A stretch of 42,415 nt of DNA from Nitrosomonas sp. (lineage in GTDB: Bacteria; Pseudomonadota; Gammaproteobacteria; Burkholderiales; Nitrosomonadaceae). Under the pieces are notes generated by a model. That model had not been told where the DNA came from. It made no database searches and saw nothing but the letters and a program-made list of their open reading frames with translations. Below, in pieces: positions 1-9,188 of this stretch. Positions within the stretch are counted from its first letter, which is position 1. Every line of letters starts with the position of its first letter. The position numbers and the translations under genes are program-made. The stretch is from positions 1-42,415 of the forward strand of contig JAAEXZ010000012.1 in the NCBI GenBank assembly GCA_017879645.1, written 5' to 3'.

Positions 1-105
1 GAAGGTGAAGAGGAAGAGGATGAGGAAGAAGGTGGTGGGGAATCGTCTGGTGGTGAGGCAGCAGTAGGTGATGCCGATACCGAAGATGATGAGGATGAAG
101 AGTAA
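1..105 (+). CDS. C-terminal tail of an unidentified protein (5' end outside window)
   Basis: Frame 1 is open from the first base and ends at TAA 103-105. The 34 visible residues are almost all Glu, Asp, Gly and Ser, giving a strongly acidic, low-complexity and probably disordered tail. No domain is visible, so the protein cannot be named from sequence. In many betaproteobacteria the gene pnp (polynucleotide phosphorylase) lies upstream of tpiA-secG-nuo. A tail after its S1 domain is therefore one possibility, but that is recollection of gene order and not something seen here. Confidence 0.6.
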   Translation, partial: EGEEEEDEEEGGGESSGGEAAVGDADTEDDEDEE

Positions 106-171
106 GTATAGGTCATTGCACCAGTCCAGGGTTGAGGGCTGATGGCTCGGATGAGTTGATTGCCCAAACCC

Positions 172-192
172 CTGGAGGACTCAGATCTCCAG
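172..192 (+). other. Small inverted repeat in the gap before pstC
   Basis: CTGGAG (172-177) and CTCCAG (187-192) form a 6-bp stem with a 9-base loop, 67 bases after the stop of the acidic-tail gene. No T run follows, so it is a weak terminator candidate at best. The rest of the 292-base gap (106-397) is AT-rich. I found no convincing Pho box or promoter in it. Confidence 0.3.
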
Positions 193-397
193 TGTCAAAT
201 CTAGAGAATTATAAAAATAAATCCAAACTGAAAAGATGCGCGAAATGAGTAAGTCATGAACATGGACTTCGAGTTCTATCAGAAACGTTCTAAAAAAACT
301 TAATAATGTTTCAATTCAGTTAGTAAATAATTAAACATCAGTCTTTCCTTGATTTAAGCTCATTTACTAGCGTTTATAAATTGATAGAAGGGCTCTC

Positions 398-1333
398 GTG
401 GTGACAGAAGAGTCACGTAAAAGAACTGCTTATGCTGGCAAGCTTGGTTTTAGTATGCGCCGGCGCGTGCGTGAAAAGTGCATAGAAGCTATGTTGTTTG
501 CATCAGCGGTGCTATCGGTTGCTATCATGTTGGCAATTGTGGTTATGCTTGTAAGAGAATCAATCGTTTTTTTTCAGCATGTGTCCATTTGGGATTTTTT
601 GACAGATACAGAATGGACGCCATTATTTGACAATGCACATTACGGCATTCTTCCTCTAATTTCTGGAACTGTTGTTAGTTCATTAATTGCGTTAGTTGTT
701 GCGCTTCCTCTTGGCACTATCATTGCGATTTATTTATCAGAATTTGCACCCTTTGCAGTACGAGAGATTGCAAAACCGTTTTTAGAGTTGTTAGGTGGAA
801 TTCCAACCGTAGTATACGGTTACTTTGCTTTACTGTTCATCACACCGTTGTTGCAATCGGTTTTGCCAGAATTGCCAGGATTTAGTTTGTTATCAGCAGG
901 TCTGGTGATGGGAATAATGATTATTCCGTATGTAAGCTCGATGACGGAAGACGCTATGCGTGCAGTACCCATGAATCTACGAGAAGGATCGTATGCGATG
1001 GGCGCAACACGTCTGCAAACTGCATTGCGTGTGGTGATGCCCGCGGCATTCTCAGGTATTGCGGCAGCATATATTCTAGGCATATCGCGCGCAGTCGGAG
1101 AAACTATGGTGGTGGCGATTGCGGCTGGTATGCAGCCCAATCTGACATGGAATCCGATGGAGCCAGCTGCAACGATTACGGCCTATATTGTGCAGGTCAG
1201 TTTGGGAGATTTACCACATGGAAGTATCGGATATCAGACTATTTTTGCAGCAGGATTGACTTTGCTGTTATTGACATTGGTATTCAACATCATCGGCCAC
1301 ATTCTACGCAAACGGTATCGTGAGATCTACTAA
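398..1333 (+). CDS. pstC: Phosphate ABC transporter, permease subunit PstC
   Basis: PstC is one of the two inner-membrane permease subunits of the high-affinity phosphate importer PstSCAB. The 311-residue product has a first membrane span at about residues 30-55 after a basic N-terminus, and about six spans in all. The binding-protein-dependent permease loop is visible near residues 195-235 (EGSYAMGATRLQT, then GISRAVGET). This is the EAA-type loop that contacts PstB. Translation appears to start at GTG 398, about six bases after AGAAGGG; a second in-frame GTG follows at once. pstA and pstB lie downstream on the same strand. The usual periplasmic binding protein gene pstS is not in the window. 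Confidence 0.95.
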   Translation: MVTEESRKRTAYAGKLGFSMRRRVREKCIEAMLFASAVLSVAIMLAIVVMLVRESIVFFQHVSIWDFLTDTEWTPLFDNAHYGILPLISGTVVSSLIALVVALPLGTIIAIYLSEFAPFAVREIAKPFLELLGGIPTVVYGYFALLFITPLLQSVLPELPGFSLLSAGLVMGIMIIPYVSSMTEDAMRAVPMNLREGSYAMGATRLQTALRVVMPAAFSGIAAAYILGISRAVGETMVVAIAAGMQPNLTWNPMEPAATITAYIVQVSLGDLPHGSIGYQTIFAAGLTLLLLTLVFNIIGHILRKRYREIY

Positions 1334-1413
1334 ATCCAGAGAATCTCAATCAGCCTTCAAATTATGAATTTTGATCAGAAATCAACCTGTTGTTATGTGC
1401 CGGTAATTTCGCA

Positions 1414-2340
1414 ATGAACAATATAAATAATTTACAAGAGATAAGAAAAATTATCAGTGTTCATAAATGCTGGGACTTGATATTCATGATTTCTGGCATT
1501 TTAGCTTTGATGATTGCTGTTTTGACATTTATTGCGCTATTTGCACACATGGTGCTAGATGGGGCGCCACGATTAACGTGGGATTTTTTTACATCTTTTC
1601 CCTCGCGTCGAGCAGAATCGGCCGGTATTCTTTCGGCGTGGGTTGGGACAACACTGGTCATGTTAGTAACTGCATTTTCTGCAGTGCCACTTGGAGTGGC
1701 TGCGGGAGTTTATCTGGAAGAGTATGCGCCTAAAAACTGGCTCACAGAGATCATTGAAATCAATGTCACAAATCTAGCCGGTGTGCCTTCGATTATTTAT
1801 GGCTTATTGGCGTTGGGTATGTTTGTCTATCAATTGGGGTTTGGGCAAAGCATACTAGCCGCAGGGTTAGCGCTTGCGTTATTGATACTGCCTGTAGTGA
1901 TAGTTGCGACACGAGAGGCAATCCGCTCGATTCCTGTAGCAATACGTGAAGGAGCCTATGCACTGGGGGCGACCAAGTGGCAAACAGTATCAGATCATCT
2001 GCTGCCCTACTCATCTGCAGGCATATTGACGGGGATCATAATAGGGCTTGCACGGGCCATCGGAGAAACTGCTCCCATTATCACAATTGGTGCTTTAACC
2101 TTCATAGCTTTTCTACCACCGTCTCCAATCGAAAGTGAATTTCCATTTGTCTCATTCGAGTGGCTATCGGCTCCATTCACTGTAATGCCGATTCAAATGT
2201 TTAATTGGGTTTCGCGTCCGGAAGAAGCTTTTCAGCTCAATGCGGCTGCAGCTGGATTGGTTTTGGTTGTGATGACGCTAGCCATGAATGGACTGGCCAT
2301 CTACTTACGCTATCGTATGCGGAAAAATATCAAGTGGTAG
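1414..2340 (+). CDS. pstA: Phosphate ABC transporter, permease subunit PstA
   Basis: PstA is the second permease subunit of the phosphate importer and pairs with PstC in the inner membrane. The 308-residue product has about six hydrophobic spans. Its cytoplasmic coupling loop (EGAYALGATKWQT followed by GLARAIGETAP) is nearly parallel to that of PstC, as expected for paralogous subunits. I chose ATG 1414. The frame stays open to a TTG at 1390, but neither start has a strong Shine-Dalgarno, and the eight extra residues do not look like PstA. The stop lies three bases before pstB, which points to co-transcription and probably coupled translation. Confidence 0.94.
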   Translation: MNNINNLQEIRKIISVHKCWDLIFMISGILALMIAVLTFIALFAHMVLDGAPRLTWDFFTSFPSRRAESAGILSAWVGTTLVMLVTAFSAVPLGVAAGVYLEEYAPKNWLTEIIEINVTNLAGVPSIIYGLLALGMFVYQLGFGQSILAAGLALALLILPVVIVATREAIRSIPVAIREGAYALGATKWQTVSDHLLPYSSAGILTGIIIGLARAIGETAPIITIGALTFIAFLPPSPIESEFPFVSFEWLSAPFTVMPIQMFNWVSRPEEAFQLNAAAAGLVLVVMTLAMNGLAIYLRYRMRKNIKW

Positions 2341-2343
2341 AAC

Positions 2344-3138
2344 ATGCAGACAAATCAAGAGAAAACCATGGATGTAATGCAGTACAAATCTGAAGTCAAA
2401 AACCTCAATTTTTATTATGGGCAGTTTAATGCTCTTAAAAATATCAATATGGTTCTGCATGACAAAAAGATTACAGCACTAATTGGTCCTTCTGGTTGTG
2501 GTAAATCGACCTTCTTGAGATGCTTCAATCGTATGCATGATCTGTATCCTGGCAACAACTATCAGGGTGAAATCATTCTACATCCTGATGACGTTAACAT
2601 TCTTGCGCCCAATGTTGATCCAATCGAAGTACGTATGCGGATAAGCATGGTATTTCAAAAGCCTAATCCTTTTCCTAAATCAATATATGAAAATGTTGCA
2701 TATGGTTTGCGGGTAAGAGGTATCAAGCAGCGAGCCATTCTGGATGAACGTGTTGAGGAAGCCTTACGGAATTCGGCACTTTGGGAGGAGGTTAAGGATC
2801 GTCAACATGACTTGGCCTTTAATCTCTCGGGCGGTCAACAGCAAAGGTTATGTATTGCGCGAGCCTTGGCGACCGATCCGGAAATATTGTTATTTGATGA
2901 ACCGACCTCAGCATTGGATCCAATCGCTACCGCCAGTATCGAGGAATTGATCACCGATTTAAAAAGCAAGGTGACCATTTTGATTGTGACGCATAACATG
3001 CAGCAAGCCGCTAGAGTGTCGGATTACACTGCGTACATGTATTTAGGTGAATTAATTGAATTTAATGTAACCGATACTATTTTCATCAAGCCGAAAAATA
3101 AACAGACGGAAGATTATATTACCGGGCGTTTTGGTTAA
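2344..3138 (+). CDS. pstB: Phosphate ABC transporter, ATP-binding subunit PstB
   Basis: PstB is the ATPase that powers phosphate import. In the 264-residue product the Walker A motif GPSGCGKST is at residues 48-56. The Q-loop region VFQKPNPFP is near 103-111, the signature LSGGQQQR at 161-168, and Walker B with DEPTSALDP at about 185-193. The phrase QKPNPFP is typical of PstB among ABC ATPases. ATG 2344 lies three bases after pstA. An internal ATG at 2368 or 2377 would also keep every motif. In many bacteria phoU follows pstB, but here the next gene is tpiA, 131 bases away. Confidence 0.96.
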   Translation: MQTNQEKTMDVMQYKSEVKNLNFYYGQFNALKNINMVLHDKKITALIGPSGCGKSTFLRCFNRMHDLYPGNNYQGEIILHPDDVNILAPNVDPIEVRMRISMVFQKPNPFPKSIYENVAYGLRVRGIKQRAILDERVEEALRNSALWEEVKDRQHDLAFNLSGGQQQRLCIARALATDPEILLFDEPTSALDPIATASIEELITDLKSKVTILIVTHNMQQAARVSDYTAYMYLGELIEFNVTDTIFIKPKNKQTEDYITGRFG

Positions 3139-3226
3139 AGCGGGCTGGCATAATTGGATTCGCATCGGCTGCCATAATGTGAGATACTTCGCATTTAAGA
3201 ACCGCAATTGACGGAACAAATAATCG

Positions 3227-3247
3227 AGGGTAGCATCGACCCTTTTT
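3227..3247 (+). terminator. Weak terminator-like hairpin between pstB and tpiA
   Basis: AGGGT (3227-3231) pairs with ACCCT (3239-3243) around a 7-base loop and runs straight into a short T tract (3243-3247). The stem is only 5 bp, so termination would be partial. It lies about 22 bases before the tpiA start and could separate pst from tpiA expression. Confidence 0.35.
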
Positions 3248-3269
3248 AGGAATTGGGACTGGAAGTAAT

Positions 3270-4025
3270 ATGCGTAAAAAGTTGGTTGTTGGTAACTGGA
3301 AAATGCACGGTAATTTGAATGAAAATAAACAGCTGATTGATGCGCTAGTTACTGATCTGACTGAATTGAAAGATGCACAATTTGCCGTATGTGTGCCTTT
3401 TCCATATTTGTATTCCATGCAGGGGAGCTTGCGAGAAACTAATATATCCTGGGGGGCTCAAAATTTAAGCCAGTTTGATAAAGGCGCATATACAGGTGAG
3501 GTTTCGGCAAACATGCTTAACGATTTTGGTTGCAAATACGTGATTATTGGACATTCGGAGCGAAGGTCTATTTTTGGTGAAACAAATCAAATTGTTGCAG
3601 AAAAATATGTTGCGGCCCAGAATGCCGGGTTAATTCCAATATTATGTGTTGGAGAGACGCTGGAGCAAAGGGAAGCTGGTCTCGCAGAAAAAATAATCGA
3701 TGAACAGTTATCGGTAGTGATCGAGTTAGCGGGAATTGATACTTTTGATAAGTCAGTAGTTGCATATGAACCGGTTTGGGCAATTGGAACGGGAAAGACA
3801 GCCTCGCCGCAACAAGCTCAAGAAGTGCATGCGTTTATTCGTAAGGGCATGGCGGAAAAGAATCACAAGATCGCAGGTGAGTTAGTTATCTTGTATGGTG
3901 GAAGTGTTAAAGCAAGCAATGCATCGGAGTTATTCGCCATGACTGACATTGATGGTGGCTTAATTGGCGGAGCATCACTGGTTGCAAGTGAATTCGCAAG
4001 CATTTGTCGCGCATTGAATAATTAA
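3270..4025 (+). CDS. tpiA: Triosephosphate isomerase
   Basis: The enzyme interconverts dihydroxyacetone phosphate and glyceraldehyde-3-phosphate in the cytoplasm, serving glycolysis, gluconeogenesis and the Calvin cycle. The 251-residue length is usual for the family. The catalytic residues are all present: N9 and K11 in GNWKMHG, H95 in IIGHSERR, and E167 in [14 protein letters not shown], which also carries the flexible loop 6. The C-terminal phosphate-binding segments YGGSVK and GGLIGGASL are intact. Start ATG 3270 follows GGAAGT at a suitable distance. secG begins 13 bases after the stop, so the two are probably one transcript. Confidence 0.97.
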   Translation: MRKKLVVGNWKMHGNLNENKQLIDALVTDLTELKDAQFAVCVPFPYLYSMQGSLRETNISWGAQNLSQFDKGAYTGEVSANMLNDFGCKYVIIGHSERRSIFGETNQIVAEKYVAAQNAGLIPILCVGETLEQREAGLAEKIIDEQLSVVIELAGIDTFDKSVVAYEPVWAIGTGKTASPQQAQEVHAFIRKGMAEKNHKIAGELVILYGGSVKASNASELFAMTDIDGGLIGGASLVASEFASICRALNN

Positions 4026-4038
4026 ACTGGAGTTTTAA

Positions 4039-4425
4039 TTGGAAATTTTTGTTTGGACTGCGCATGTTTTGTTTGCAGTTGTGCTTATAATCTTGGTGTT
4101 GTTGCAGCATGGCAAAGGTGCAGACATGGGGGCTGCGTTTGGTAGTGGTTCGGCAGGTAGTCTTTTTGGTGCGAGTGGTTCGGCAAACTTCCTGAGTAGG
4201 GCGACCAGCATCACGGCAGCACTTTTTTTTGCTACTAGTATGGGATTAACTTATCTGTCGTCAAATCAACCGAAAGATTCAAGTGTGATGGGTAGTGTCA
4301 TGGACCGAATGGAAAATGTAGAAGGCAATGCTCCAGAAGATAAAAAGAATAAAAGTTTAAACGAAAACGGAAAAAGCACTGTGGATGAGTCTGAGGGCTC
4401 AAAAGTCAATCAAATTCCTGATTGA
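4039..4425 (+). CDS. secG: Preprotein translocase subunit SecG
   Basis: SecG is the small auxiliary subunit of the SecYEG protein-export channel in the inner membrane. The 128-residue product has two hydrophobic spans, at about residues 2-20 and 54-73. Between them is the Gly/Ser-rich loop GKGADMGAAFGSGSAGSLFG, typical of SecG. The C-terminal third is charged and low in complexity (many Lys, Glu, Asn), as in several betaproteobacterial homologues. The start is TTG 4039, preceded by TGGAG at 4028-4032; no ATG would keep the first span. It follows tpiA closely and precedes a tRNA-Leu gene, a neighbourhood shared with many proteobacteria. Confidence 0.93.
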   Translation: MEIFVWTAHVLFAVVLIILVLLQHGKGADMGAAFGSGSAGSLFGASGSANFLSRATSITAALFFATSMGLTYLSSNQPKDSSVMGSVMDRMENVEGNAPEDKKNKSLNENGKSTVDESEGSKVNQIPD

Positions 4426-4441
4426 TCTCTTAAGAAGAGAT
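4425..4441 (+). other. Hairpin abutting the secG stop codon
   Basis: ATCTCTT (4425-4431) and AAGAGAT (4435-4441) form a perfect 7-bp stem with a 3-base loop that begins on the last base of the secG stop codon. It has few G-C pairs and no T run. A processing or mRNA-stabilising element before the tRNA is more likely than a terminator. Confidence 0.35.
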
Positions 4442-4483
4442 AGATATTTAGCGTGAAGTACTAATCGAAAACGCAAGGTAAAT

Positions 4484-4568
4484 GCCGACGTGGTGGAATT
4501 GGTAGACACGCTGTCTTGAGGGGGCAGTGGCGTAAGCTGTGCGAGTTCGAGTCTCGCCGTCGGCACCA
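4484..4568 (+). tRNA. tRNA-Leu (anticodon GAG)
   Basis: This is an 85-base class II tRNA. The acceptor arms GCCGACG (4484-4490) and CGTCGGC (4558-4564) pair fully, followed by discriminator A and an encoded CCA (4566-4568). The anticodon stem CTGTC/GGCAG encloses the loop TTGAGGG, giving anticodon GAG, which reads CUC and CUU. The T arm carries GTTCGAGTC, and a variable arm is present between the anticodon and T stems, as expected for leucine. It lies 23 bases before nuoA, so it sits inside the region that must serve as the nuo leader or promoter. Confidence 0.97.
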
Positions 4569-4591
4569 GAGAAATTATTGCGATTATTAAA

Positions 4592-4948
4592 ATGCTTGAA
4601 AATTATTTTCCAATATTGTTGTTTCTAATTATAGGCTTCTTGGTTGGTGCGGCATGTATATTGGGGGGCTGGTTGTTGGCTCCTAATCGACCGGATAGTG
4701 AGAAGTTGTCGCCATACGAGTGTGGCTTTGAAGCCTTTGAAGATGCGCGCATGAAGTTCGATGTGCGTTATTACTTAGTGGCAATCTTGTTTATTTTATT
4801 TGATCTGGAGATTGCATTTCTTTTTCCGTGGGCAATTGTTCTCGATGAAATAGGGTTGTATGGGTTTGTTGCAATGATGATTTTCCTAAGCATCCTGATT
4901 GTGGGTTTTATTTATGAATGGATGAAAGGGGCTTTAGAGTGGGATTAG
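4592..4948 (+). CDS. nuoA: NADH-quinone oxidoreductase subunit A
   Basis: NuoA is a small membrane subunit of complex I (NDH-1), at the junction between the hydrophilic arm and the membrane arm. The 118-residue protein has three spans, at about residues 5-27, 63-84 and 90-110. The long first loop carries the conserved motif [20 protein letters not shown], whose cysteine is near the quinone site. Start ATG 4592 lacks a clear Shine-Dalgarno; the purines nearest it are at the end of the tRNA. It opens a run of 14 co-directional nuo genes. Confidence 0.96.
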   Translation: MLENYFPILLFLIIGFLVGAACILGGWLLAPNRPDSEKLSPYECGFEAFEDARMKFDVRYYLVAILFILFDLEIAFLFPWAIVLDEIGLYGFVAMMIFLSILIVGFIYEWMKGALEWD

Positions 4949-4954
4949 TATAAC

Positions 4955-5431
4955 ATGAGCATCGAAGGCGCTCTGGATAAGGGCTTTATAACGACAACAC
5001 TCGATTCAGTAATAAACTGGGGACGAACCGGTTCAATGTGGCCGATGACATTTGGCTTGGCATGTTGTGCCGTTGAGATGATGGAAACTGGTGCATCGCG
5101 TTATGATCTTGATCGTTTTGGTATTGTGTTTCGTCCTAGTCCAAGACAATCTGATGTTATGATCGTGGCAGGTACGCTTTGCAACAAGATGGCTCCAGCC
5201 TTACGCAAGGTTTATGATCAGATGGCTGAACCTCGCTGGGTGATTTCCATGGGATCTTGTGCGAATGGCGGAGGATATTACCACTATTCATATTCAGTGG
5301 TGCGTGGTTGTGACAGGATTGTGCCGGTCGATATCTACGTACCGGGTTGTCCACCCACTGCTGAAGCATTACTGTATGGAATAATCCAGCTGCAGAATAA
5401 AATCAATCGAACGAATACAATTGCCCGTTGA
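4955..5431 (+). CDS. nuoB: NADH-quinone oxidoreductase subunit B
   Basis: NuoB binds the terminal iron-sulfur cluster N2, which passes electrons to quinone in complex I. All four cluster ligands are visible in the 158-residue protein: C37 and C38 ([10 protein letters not shown]), C102 ([10 protein letters not shown]) and C132 ([11 protein letters not shown]). The tandem cysteine pair is diagnostic of this subunit. The gene starts six bases after nuoA ends, and nuoC starts six bases after its own stop, which fits tight operon packing. Confidence 0.98.
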   Translation: MSIEGALDKGFITTTLDSVINWGRTGSMWPMTFGLACCAVEMMETGASRYDLDRFGIVFRPSPRQSDVMIVAGTLCNKMAPALRKVYDQMAEPRWVISMGSCANGGGYYHYSYSVVRGCDRIVPVDIYVPGCPPTAEALLYGIIQLQNKINRTNTIAR

Positions 5432-5437
5432 ATTAGC

Positions 5438-6064
5438 ATGACTAGCACAGATAACAAAGAGGTATTGGCTGAAGTTTTGCAACGAATTTTGTCAAATAAG
5501 ATTGTCAATATTCAAACCAATCTCGATGAAGTAACCATTACAATTCTTGCAAATCACGTGCGGGAAGTAAGCGAAATTCTGCATAATGACTTATTGTTGC
5601 AATTTGATACATTAATAGATTTGTGTGGTATTGATTACTTGACTTACGGTGAAAATTTATCTGAACTAAATCAGTTACAGAATAAGCGTTTTGCCGTTAT
5701 TTATCATTTACTTTCGGTAGCTCTCAATCAACGATTACGATTACGCGTGATAGCTGAGGACGATGAGTTGCCGGTGGTGGAGTCTGTCACGGATATTTGG
5801 CCAGTTGCAAATTGGTTTGAACGTGAAGCATTTGATTTGTATGGAATTGTATTTACTGATCATCCAGATTTACGACGCATACTGACAGATTATGGATTTA
5901 TTGGTAGTCCATTTCGAAAAGACTTTCCCATTACCGGTTATGTAGAGATGCGTTATGATGCTGATCAGAAGCGTGTCGTGTATCAACCAGTAACAATCGA
6001 ACCCAGAGAAATCACACCGCATGTTATACGCGAGGAATTTTACGGTGATGCTGGATTTCAATGA
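5438..6064 (+). CDS. nuoC: NADH-quinone oxidoreductase subunit C
   Basis: NuoC corresponds to the 30 kDa subunit of the hydrophilic arm, which packs against NuoD near the quinone site. The 208-residue length matches the unfused form. The family motifs are present: [10 protein letters not shown] in the first half, then [19 protein letters not shown] and [23 protein letters not shown] in the second. nuoC and nuoD are separate genes here, unlike the NuoCD fusion of enteric bacteria. A 53-base spacer precedes nuoD. Confidence 0.97.
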   Translation: MTSTDNKEVLAEVLQRILSNKIVNIQTNLDEVTITILANHVREVSEILHNDLLLQFDTLIDLCGIDYLTYGENLSELNQLQNKRFAVIYHLLSVALNQRLRLRVIAEDDELPVVESVTDIWPVANWFEREAFDLYGIVFTDHPDLRRILTDYGFIGSPFRKDFPITGYVEMRYDADQKRVVYQPVTIEPREITPHVIREEFYGDAGFQ

Positions 6065-6117
6065 GTCAATTAAAAGATTGACGGAAATCTAAATAAAAAT
6101 AATGTCAGAAGTTAGCT

Positions 6118-7371
6118 ATGGCTGAGATACGTAATTACACCATGAATTTTGGACCTCAACACCCTGCTGCGCATGGTGTGTTGAGATTGGTACTGGAATT
6201 GGATGGAGAGGTTGTGCGACGTGCAGACCCGCATATTGGGTTGTTGCATCGTGCTACAGAGAAACTAGCCGAGAATAAAACTTATCTCCAGTCAGTTCCA
6301 TACATGGATCGTTTAGATTATGTGTCCATGATGGTTAACGAACATGCCTATGTCATGGCAATTGAAAGATTAATGGGTGTCGATGTGCCGCTTAGGGCGC
6401 AATACATCCGTGTCATGTTCGACGAAATTACAAGGATATTGAATCACTTGTTGTGGATCGGTGCGCATGCTCTAGATGTGGGTGCCATGACGATGTTCCT
6501 GTATGCTTTTCGTGAACGAGAAGATCTCATGGATTGCTACGAGGCAGTTTCGGGTGCGCGTATGCATGCGGCTTATTATAGACCAGGTGGAGTTTACAGA
6601 GATCTCCCCGATAGTATGCCCAAATATCAATCATCAAAAATTCATAGCGAAAAAGAAACTCGAATACGTAATGCTAATCGCGAAGGAACTTTGCTTGATT
6701 TTATAGAAGATTTTACAAATCGTTTCCCTACCTATGTGGATGAATACGAAACACTGTTGACAGATAATCGAATCTGGAAACAGCGCTTAGTTAATATTGG
6801 TGTGGTGTCTCCAGAACGTGCATTGGCATTGGGATTCACAGGGCCGATGTTGCGTGGATCAGGAGTGGAATGGGATTTAAGAAAAAAACAGCCCTATGAA
6901 GTGTACGATCAGATTGATTTTGATATACCCATCGGTGTGAACGGTGATTGTTATGATCGCTATCTGGTGCGAATAGAGGAATTCCGTCAGTCTAATCGTA
7001 TTATCAAGCAATGTGTGGAATGGTTGCGAAAAAATCCTGGATCTGTGATTACCGATAATCATAAGGTAGCTCCACCTTCTCGGGTAAATATGAAACAAAA
7101 CATGGAAGAGATGATTCATCATTTCAAATTGTTCACAGAGGGATTTCATGTGCCACCAGGAGAGACTTACGCAGCAGTTGAACATCCCAAAGGGGAATTT
7201 GGTATTTATTTGGTATCAAATGGTGCCAATAAGCCCTATCGAATGAAAATTCGTGCACCAGGTTTTGCTCATCTGGCTGCATTGGACGAGATGTCGAGAG
7301 GGCATATGATTGCAGATGTGGTGGCGATCATTGGTACGCAAGATATTGTATTTGGTGAAATTGATAGATAA
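6118..7371 (+). CDS. nuoD: NADH-quinone oxidoreductase subunit D
   Basis: NuoD is the 49 kDa subunit that forms most of the quinone-binding pocket of complex I; it is distantly related to [NiFe]-hydrogenase large subunits. In the 417-residue protein the N-terminal motif [22 protein letters not shown] carries the quinone-contacting His. [14 protein letters not shown] and [11 protein letters not shown] follow, and the C-terminal end DIVFGEIDR is the usual one. The start at ATG 6118 is supported by AGAAG just upstream. nuoE begins four bases after the stop. Confidence 0.97.
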   Translation: MAEIRNYTMNFGPQHPAAHGVLRLVLELDGEVVRRADPHIGLLHRATEKLAENKTYLQSVPYMDRLDYVSMMVNEHAYVMAIERLMGVDVPLRAQYIRVMFDEITRILNHLLWIGAHALDVGAMTMFLYAFREREDLMDCYEAVSGARMHAAYYRPGGVYRDLPDSMPKYQSSKIHSEKETRIRNANREGTLLDFIEDFTNRFPTYVDEYETLLTDNRIWKQRLVNIGVVSPERALALGFTGPMLRGSGVEWDLRKKQPYEVYDQIDFDIPIGVNGDCYDRYLVRIEEFRQSNRIIKQCVEWLRKNPGSVITDNHKVAPPSRVNMKQNMEEMIHHFKLFTEGFHVPPGETYAAVEHPKGEFGIYLVSNGANKPYRMKIRAPGFAHLAALDEMSRGHMIADVVAIIGTQDIVFGEIDR

Positions 7372-7375
7372 CAAG

Positions 7376-7849
7376 ATGTTAAGCACTGAATCTCTTAAAA
7401 GAATAGATCACGAGATCACAAAGTATCCCGAAGATAGAAAGCAGTCGGCTGTGATGTCGGCGCTTGCCATCGCGCAAGAGGAAAAGGGTTGGTTATCCAA
7501 TGAGACAATTGATTTTATTGCAACCTATCTGAGTATGCCGGCAATCGCAGTCTACGAGGTTGCGACTTTTTATAATATGTATAACCTTGAGCCAGTCGGC
7601 AAGTACAAGATTACGGTCTGTACTAATTTGCCTTGTGCCTTATCAGGCAGCAATGAGAGCGCGGCATATTTGAAAAAGAAATTGGGAATCGAATTCAATC
7701 AAACTACTACAGATGGCAAGATAACCCTCAAGGAAGGGGAGTGTTTTGGAGCATGTGGTGACGCTCCAGTATTTCTAGTTAACAATAAACGTATGTGCAG
7801 TTTCATGTCCAACGAAATGATCGACAAGTTGTTGGAGGAGCTGAAATAA
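7376..7849 (+). CDS. nuoE: NADH-quinone oxidoreductase subunit E
   Basis: NuoE is the 24 kDa subunit of the NADH dehydrogenase module and holds the [2Fe-2S] cluster N1a. Ligands C82 and C87 (CTNLPC) and C123 and C127 (CFGAC) are in place in the 157-residue product. The frame is open upstream into nuoD to 7310, but those 22 residues do not resemble NuoE. ATG 7376 is the sensible start. The stop codon is immediately followed by the nuoF ATG with no spacing, which suggests translational coupling of the two subunits. Confidence 0.97.
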   Translation: MLSTESLKRIDHEITKYPEDRKQSAVMSALAIAQEEKGWLSNETIDFIATYLSMPAIAVYEVATFYNMYNLEPVGKYKITVCTNLPCALSGSNESAAYLKKKLGIEFNQTTTDGKITLKEGECFGACGDAPVFLVNNKRMCSFMSNEMIDKLLEELK

Positions 7850-9127
7850 ATGAATCAATATCCTCAAACTCTAATGAATGGGGTTGATCCCTCGGATGTC
7901 AACAACTGGCGTTTAAAAAGTTATGAGAAGCGCGAAGGTTACGCTGCCTTAAGGAAGATTCTTGCAAAAAAAATCAAACCCGAAGAGGTGATCGAAGAAG
8001 TAAAAAAATCTGCACTGCGTGGTCGTGGAGGTGCTGGCTTTCCTACTGGATTGAAATGGAGTTTTATGCCCAAGGGGTATGATGGGGATAAATATATTGT
8101 CTGTAATTCGGATGAGGGAGAACCTGGAACATTCAAAGATCGCGACATCATGAGATTCAATCCGCATTTGTTGATTGAAGGTATGATTATTGCTGCCTAT
8201 GCGATGGGAGTTAAAGTTGGATACAACTATATTCATGGTGAAATATGGGAAACTTATGAGCGAATGGAAGAGGCTGTCGACGAAGCTCGAGCGGCTGGCT
8301 ATCTTGGAAATAACATATTAGGTTCTTCGTTTGATTTCCAGCTCTATAATCACCATGGTTACGGTGCCTACATTTGTGGTGAGGAAACTGCTTTACTTGA
8401 GTCAATTGAAGGAAAAAAAGGACAACCGCGTTTTAAGCCTCCCTTCCCGGCAAATTTTGGTCTCTATGGTAAGCCAACGACAATTAATAATACCGAAACC
8501 TTTTCATCTGTGCCTTGGATTATTCGACATGGCGGCGAAAAATATCTTCAACTGGGAAAACCAAACAACGGTGGGACTAAGATTTTTTCTGTATCAGGTC
8601 ATGTGAACAAACCAGGAAATTACGAAATACCACTCGGTACACCATTTTCAGAGTTACTTGATCTGGCTGGCGGAATGCGTGGTGGGCGCAAATTAAAAGG
8701 CTGTATTCCCGGCGGTTCGTCGATGCCTGTTCTGCCTGGTGAAATTATGATGCAGACTGACATGGATTATGATTCCATAGCCAAAGCAGGTTCTATGCTA
8801 GGTTCCGGTGCGGTGATCATTATGGACGAAACAACATGTATGGTCAGAGCTCTTGAACGTTTATCCTATTTCTACTTCGAAGAATCCTGCGGACAATGCA
8901 CGCCTTGCCGCGAAGGTACCGGATGGTTGTATCGCATTGTCAACCGAATTGAGCATGGAAAGGGAAAACAGGAAGATCTCGATTTGTTAGATAATATTGC
9001 AAATAACATTCAGGGACGTACAATTTGTGCCTTGGGTGATGCGGCTGCCATGCCGGTTCGCGCGATGATTCAACATTTTCGTGAAGAATTTGTTTATCAC
9101 ATTGAACACAAGAAATGTTTGGTTTGA
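7850..9127 (+). CDS. nuoF: NADH-quinone oxidoreductase subunit F (NADH-binding)
   Basis: NuoF is the 51 kDa subunit where NADH is oxidised; it binds FMN and the [4Fe-4S] cluster N3. In the 425-residue protein the glycine-rich NADH site [13 protein letters not shown] is at residues 58-70. The FMN region [14 protein letters not shown] follows. Cluster ligands are C347, C350 and C353 ([11 protein letters not shown]) and C393 (TICALGD). Every key residue is present, so the input module should be functional. A 61-base spacer precedes nuoG. Confidence 0.98.
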   Translation: MNQYPQTLMNGVDPSDVNNWRLKSYEKREGYAALRKILAKKIKPEEVIEEVKKSALRGRGGAGFPTGLKWSFMPKGYDGDKYIVCNSDEGEPGTFKDRDIMRFNPHLLIEGMIIAAYAMGVKVGYNYIHGEIWETYERMEEAVDEARAAGYLGNNILGSSFDFQLYNHHGYGAYICGEETALLESIEGKKGQPRFKPPFPANFGLYGKPTTINNTETFSSVPWIIRHGGEKYLQLGKPNNGGTKIFSVSGHVNKPGNYEIPLGTPFSELLDLAGGMRGGRKLKGCIPGGSSMPVLPGEIMMQTDMDYDSIAKAGSMLGSGAVIIMDETTCMVRALERLSYFYFEESCGQCTPCREGTGWLYRIVNRIEHGKGKQEDLDLLDNIANNIQGRTICALGDAAAMPVRAMIQHFREEFVYHIEHKKCLV

Positions 9128-9188
9128 CTGCTGAAACAGCAGGAATAATCCATTAAATAGTTCGTAATTAATCCAAGAATTTTAGCCG

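Noticed and set aside
106-397. Pho box before pstC
   Set aside because: The best resemblance (GTGTCAAATCTAGAG near 193) does not carry the two spaced CTGTCAT-type repeats. Too weak to list as a site.
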